Assembly (NCBI GenBank): GCA_949127695.1
Contig: CASBQH010000097.1
Span: 1-8,860, forward strand
DNA from: Synechococcales cyanobacterium PMM_0073
Lineage (GTDB): Bacteria > Cyanobacteriota > Cyanobacteriia > Elainellales > Elainellaceae
Direction: 5' to 3'
Length of the DNA stretch: 8,860 nucleotides
Below are positions 6,898 to 8,860 of this stretch, in pieces. Made by a program: the position numbers and the translations under genes. The notes beneath the pieces are model-generated. The model saw only the letters and a program-made list of their open reading frames with translations. It did no database searches and was not told the origin of the DNA. Numbering within the stretch: position 1 is the first letter of the stretch; every line of letters starts with the position of its first letter.

Positions 6898-8325
6898 ATG
6901 TTTCAAACCACGCGACGACAGCTAGCACTTTGGTACACAGGCGTCACCGCCGTTTTGCTGCTGCTGTTTGCGACCGGCTTTTATTTTTACGTGCGCCAAA
7001 CGCTAGTCGAGCGCGTTGACGATACGCTCAACCATGTAGTCGAAATCGTCCAGCGCTCTTTGGTAATCGAATCAGGAGTGATTGAGCCAGGAGTGATTGA
7101 GCCTGCGCCAGTTTGGCATGTTAATTTAGAGGCCAGCTTTCCAGAGCATGCGGCTGCGGTCGAAGATGACCATATTGATCTAGAGTGGTTTAGCCCCGAA
7201 GGCGAGCTGCTTTGGTCTACCTTCTCAGCTCCTACCAATATTCCGCTCCATCCTGACAGCGACGGCGAGACGGTCTACGGCCAGATTGCCCCCAATGCCG
7301 CCGAGCCGCTCTTGTCCAGCTTTGCGCTACGACAGGTGACTCAGCCCGTCTGGAGCAGCGACCAGAGCGGCCACCAGATGCTGGGCTATCTGCGAGTGAG
7401 TCATCCCTGGTTTGAGGTGACGAAGCCCAGCCGTCAGCTGCTGCGCGATTTGGGCTTGGGGCTGCTGCTGGTCGTGGGGGCAGTGGCGGCGATTGGCTGG
7501 CTGCTCTCTGGACTAGCCATTGCGCCGATCCGAGAGGCATACCAGCGGCTGAAGCAGTTTACCGCTGATGCCTCGCATGAGCTGCGAAACCCAATTGCGG
7601 TGATTCAGACCAACGTGCAGGTGGCGCTGGCTGATCCAAATCCTTCACTCCAGCCCGATCAGCTCCAGGTGATTGAACGCCTCACCCGCCGACTGGGGCG
7701 ACTCGTAGATGATCTGCTGTTTTTGGCACGCCAAGATACTCGCCAAGAGGCTCAGCCCCGACCGCAGATCTCTGTGCTGCCAGCCAAACTGCTGCAAAAC
7801 GTGATTGAAGAGCAGCAAGCCCTAGCAGCTGAGCTTGACCTGAAGCTGAGGCTGCAAATTGCGCCGGATGCTGCTGAGCTTTATTTAATTGGCGAGGCTG
7901 ACCAGCTGACTCGCCTGTTCACCAATTTGGTGAGCAACGCTCTGCAATATACGCCCAGCGGCGGTCAGGTGACGGTGACGCTACAGCGCCAAAAGCTCCA
8001 AGGCAGTCTGGGAATACAGCTCCAGGTGCAAGATACCGGGATTGGCATTCCAGCAGCAGCGTTGCCGCAGATCTTTGATCGGTTCTATCGGGTCGATCCG
8101 GCTCGGAGCGCCCTGCCTGTCCTGCCCGTTGGTACAGCACGGCTAGCCGGATCAGGCTTGGGGCTGGCAATTGCCAAAGCGATTGTCGAGAACCATCAGG
8201 GGCAAATTGAAGCCAGCAGCCTACCCGCCCAAGGCAGCTGCTTCACGGTTTGGCTGCCCTGCCCCAAAAATGCTGCTCCAGCACCTGCCAACGCGAGCAG
8301 TGCCAGTAGTCTCGATGCGCCATAA
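6898..8325 (+). CDS. membrane sensor histidine kinase
   Basis: A 475-aa two-component kinase of the inner membrane. Layout: short cytoplasmic start (RRQLALWY), TM1 about 12-31, an extracytoplasmic sensor of about 150 residues (33-183), TM2 about 184-207, then a very short linker into the DHp domain. H-box FTADASHELRNPIAV has phospho-accepting His227. The ATPase domain shows N-box LFTNLVSNALQYTPSGG (340-356), G1 DTGIGI (379-384), F-box IFDRFYRV (392-399) and G2 GSGLGLAIAKAI (418-429). A full HAMP domain is missing, as in cyanobacterial RppB/NrsS-like kinases, which it resembles; the ligand cannot be read off. The sensor contains three copies of V-I-E-(P/S)-(G/A) (56-70). The enzymatic domain ends near WLP (452-454), followed by an Ala/Pro/Ser-rich tail that overlaps the convergent DUF2358 gene by 83 bp. 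No response regulator lies in the window. The start has no clear ribosome binding site. Confidence 0.92.
   Translation: MFQTTRRQLALWYTGVTAVLLLLFATGFYFYVRQTLVERVDDTLNHVVEIVQRSLVIESGVIEPGVIEPAPVWHVNLEASFPEHAAAVEDDHIDLEWFSPEGELLWSTFSAPTNIPLHPDSDGETVYGQIAPNAAEPLLSSFALRQVTQPVWSSDQSGHQMLGYLRVSHPWFEVTKPSRQLLRDLGLGLLLVVGAVAAIGWLLSGLAIAPIREAYQRLKQFTADASHELRNPIAVIQTNVQVALADPNPSLQPDQLQVIERLTRRLGRLVDDLLFLARQDTRQEAQPRPQISVLPAKLLQNVIEEQQALAAELDLKLRLQIAPDAAELYLIGEADQLTRLFTNLVSNALQYTPSGGQVTVTLQRQKLQGSLGIQLQVQDTGIGIPAAALPQIFDRFYRVDPARSALPVLPVGTARLAGSGLGLAIAKAIVENHQGQIEASSLPAQGSCFTVWLPCPKNAAPAPANASSASSLDAP
7063..7107 (+). repeat. three 15-bp tandem repeats inside the kinase sensor domain
   Basis: Three in-frame 15-bp units at 7063-7077, 7078-7092 and 7093-7107, the second and third nearly identical (GTGATTGAGCCAGGA / GTGATTGAGCCTGCG), the first diverged (GTAATCGAATCAGGA). 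They encode VIESG-VIEPG-VIEPA at residues 56-70, shortly after TM1. In-frame slippage is the likely origin. Confidence 0.85.
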
Positions 8326-8662
8326 TCAGCCCTGCTGCGTTCAGCTCTAGCTCACTCCAGCCCGAAATCTGGATGCGGGGCTTCCAGGGCAGCGGCGTTG
8401 TCCAATGCAGCGTCCAGTCGCTGCGAATCTGGTTGCCATCGCGCTGAATCTGGTGCAGATCGAGCTGCGGATTGCCAAACAGCTGCTCAATCAGCCCAAT
8501 CATCTGCCGGTAGCGCTCGCGCCCGCGAAATTCTGTGACCGGGTCTTTAAAGTAAACATCCGGCGCGTAGAGTTCATAGGTCTGGTGCTGAGGAAAATTG
8601 CGATAGTCCGCTGTTAAGATATCCAGAATATCTGTTGCTTCTGCTGCCATCTTTGCTGCCAT
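8243..8662 (-). CDS. DUF2358 family protein (NTF2-like fold)
   Basis: A 139-aa soluble protein of the DUF2358 family, found in cyanobacteria and plant plastids, with an NTF2-like alpha+beta cone. Family-like stretches: ILTADYRNFPQHQTYELYAP (19-38), DVYFKDPVTEFRGRERYRQM (39-58), the WTLHWTTPLPWKPRIQISGW strands, and the closing HRDYWHCSRWQVLEQHFW. No catalytic residues or ligand are established for the family. I chose the ATG at 8662 because GAGG lies six bases upstream; a second in-frame ATG at 8650 is preceded only by a weak AAAG. The first codons are a small duplication (ATGGCAGCA twice). Its last 27 codons overlap, tail to tail, the end of the histidine kinase gene. It is divergent from the frame starting at 8808. 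The family call is firm; the function is unknown. Confidence 0.88.
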   Translation of the reverse strand: MAAKMAAEATDILDILTADYRNFPQHQTYELYAPDVYFKDPVTEFRGRERYRQMIGLIEQLFGNPQLDLHQIQRDGNQIRSDWTLHWTTPLPWKPRIQISGWSELELNAAGLIMAHRDYWHCSRWQVLEQHFWGRAAKP

Positions 8663-8702
8663 CAGCTGCCTCGCTTCACTAGATCTGTAGTTTAACGCTT
8701 GG

Positions 8703-8720
8703 CGAAACTGAAATATTTCG
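8703..8720. repeat. short inverted repeat CGAAA-N8-TTTCG in the DUF2358 upstream region
   Basis: CGAAA (8703-8707) and TTTCG (8716-8720) form an inverted repeat that also contains the perfect 10-bp palindrome GAAATATTTC (8710-8719). It lies about 40 bp upstream of the DUF2358 start and could be an operator, though palindromes this short are common. Confidence 0.3.
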
Positions 8721-8736
8721 TTACATTCGGTTCATG

Positions 8737-8775
8737 CCAGTCTAAATATCCAGTCTAAATATCCAGTCTAATATT
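8737..8775. repeat. three 13-bp direct repeats in the divergent intergenic region
   Basis: CCAGTCTAAATAT is repeated exactly at 8737-8749 and 8750-8762; a third copy (CCAGTCTAATAT) begins at 8763 and lacks one A. They lie between the DUF2358 start and the reading frame at 8808. They could be regulator-binding iterons or slippage. Their AT-rich ends also provide TAAATAT/TAATAT stretches that could act as -10 elements for the gene at 8808. Confidence 0.85.
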
Positions 8776-8807
8776 CTGCTCAAAGCCAAAGCCACAGTTT
8801 ACCCAGC

Positions 8808-8860
8808 ATGTTTTCTACCGTGTCTCCAGTTTCAGATTTCCAGTTTCCGCCTGAACCAAC
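8808..8860 (+). CDS. start of an unidentified protein-coding gene (truncated by window end)
   Basis: An ATG at 8808 opens a frame to the end of the window, giving MFSTVSPVSDFQFPPEP and one incomplete codon. The Pro/Ser/Phe-rich N-terminus is not recognisable. No Shine-Dalgarno sequence precedes it, which is common in cyanobacteria. Support comes from its position after an apparent promoter/repeat region in a divergent arrangement with DUF2358, and from absence of stops; at 17 codons that is thin evidence. Confidence 0.4.
   Translation, partial: MFSTVSPVSDFQFPPEP

Noticed and set aside
7232..7540. 102-codon Arg/Ser/Pro-rich antisense frame inside the kinase
   Set aside because: Low-complexity shadow of the sensor and TM2 region.

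Overview
The window is chromosomal DNA from a cyanobacterium. The support is three gene families typical of cyanobacteria and plastids: a PSRP-3/Ycf65 ribosomal protein, a tocopherol cyclase of the VTE1/Slr1737 type, and a DUF2358 protein. There is also a GuaB3-type IMP dehydrogenase paralogue next to a thioredoxin. The genus cannot be fixed from the sequence. I see no rRNA, tRNA, insertion sequence, phage gene or CRISPR array, so this looks like ordinary core-type chromosome with a few loosely conserved small genes.

Layout: 1-410 is the C-terminal third of guaB3 (+). A 306-bp gap with a 26-nt palindrome leads to trxA (717-1037, +). After two hairpins and a short 15-bp repeat block come a LOG-family nucleotide-binding protein (1264-2325, +) and an ABC-2-type exporter ATPase (2325-3332, +), which share one base and are probably translationally coupled. 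Two small + strand genes follow: a two-helix membrane protein (3510-3749) and a 48-aa protein (3874-4020) whose end resembles the C-terminal tail of WecG/TagA glycosyltransferases. A HAD hydrolase (4075-4890, -) faces them and is divergent from PSRP-3 (about 4977-5276, +). PSRP-3 ends in the clearest terminator of the window (5331-5361).

Tocopherol cyclase (5510-6586, -) lies downstream of a small membrane-protein ORF (6624-6821, -), probably in one transcript. A sensor histidine kinase (6898-8325, +) diverges from that pair, and its 3' end overlaps the convergent DUF2358 gene (8243-8662, -) by 83 bp. After three 13-bp direct repeats, a new + strand reading frame begins at 8808 and runs off the window.

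How the genes work together: most are independent housekeeping functions (purine metabolism, redox, ribosome, vitamin E synthesis). The LOG/ABC pair is the only strong operon signal. The kinase has no response regulator, and the ABC ATPase has no permease, within the window. I did not find a clearly new system. The points most worth checking are the 48-aa gene, the coupled LOG-ABC pair, the out-of-place coding-like stretch at 5337-5537, and the kinase/DUF2358 3' overlap.
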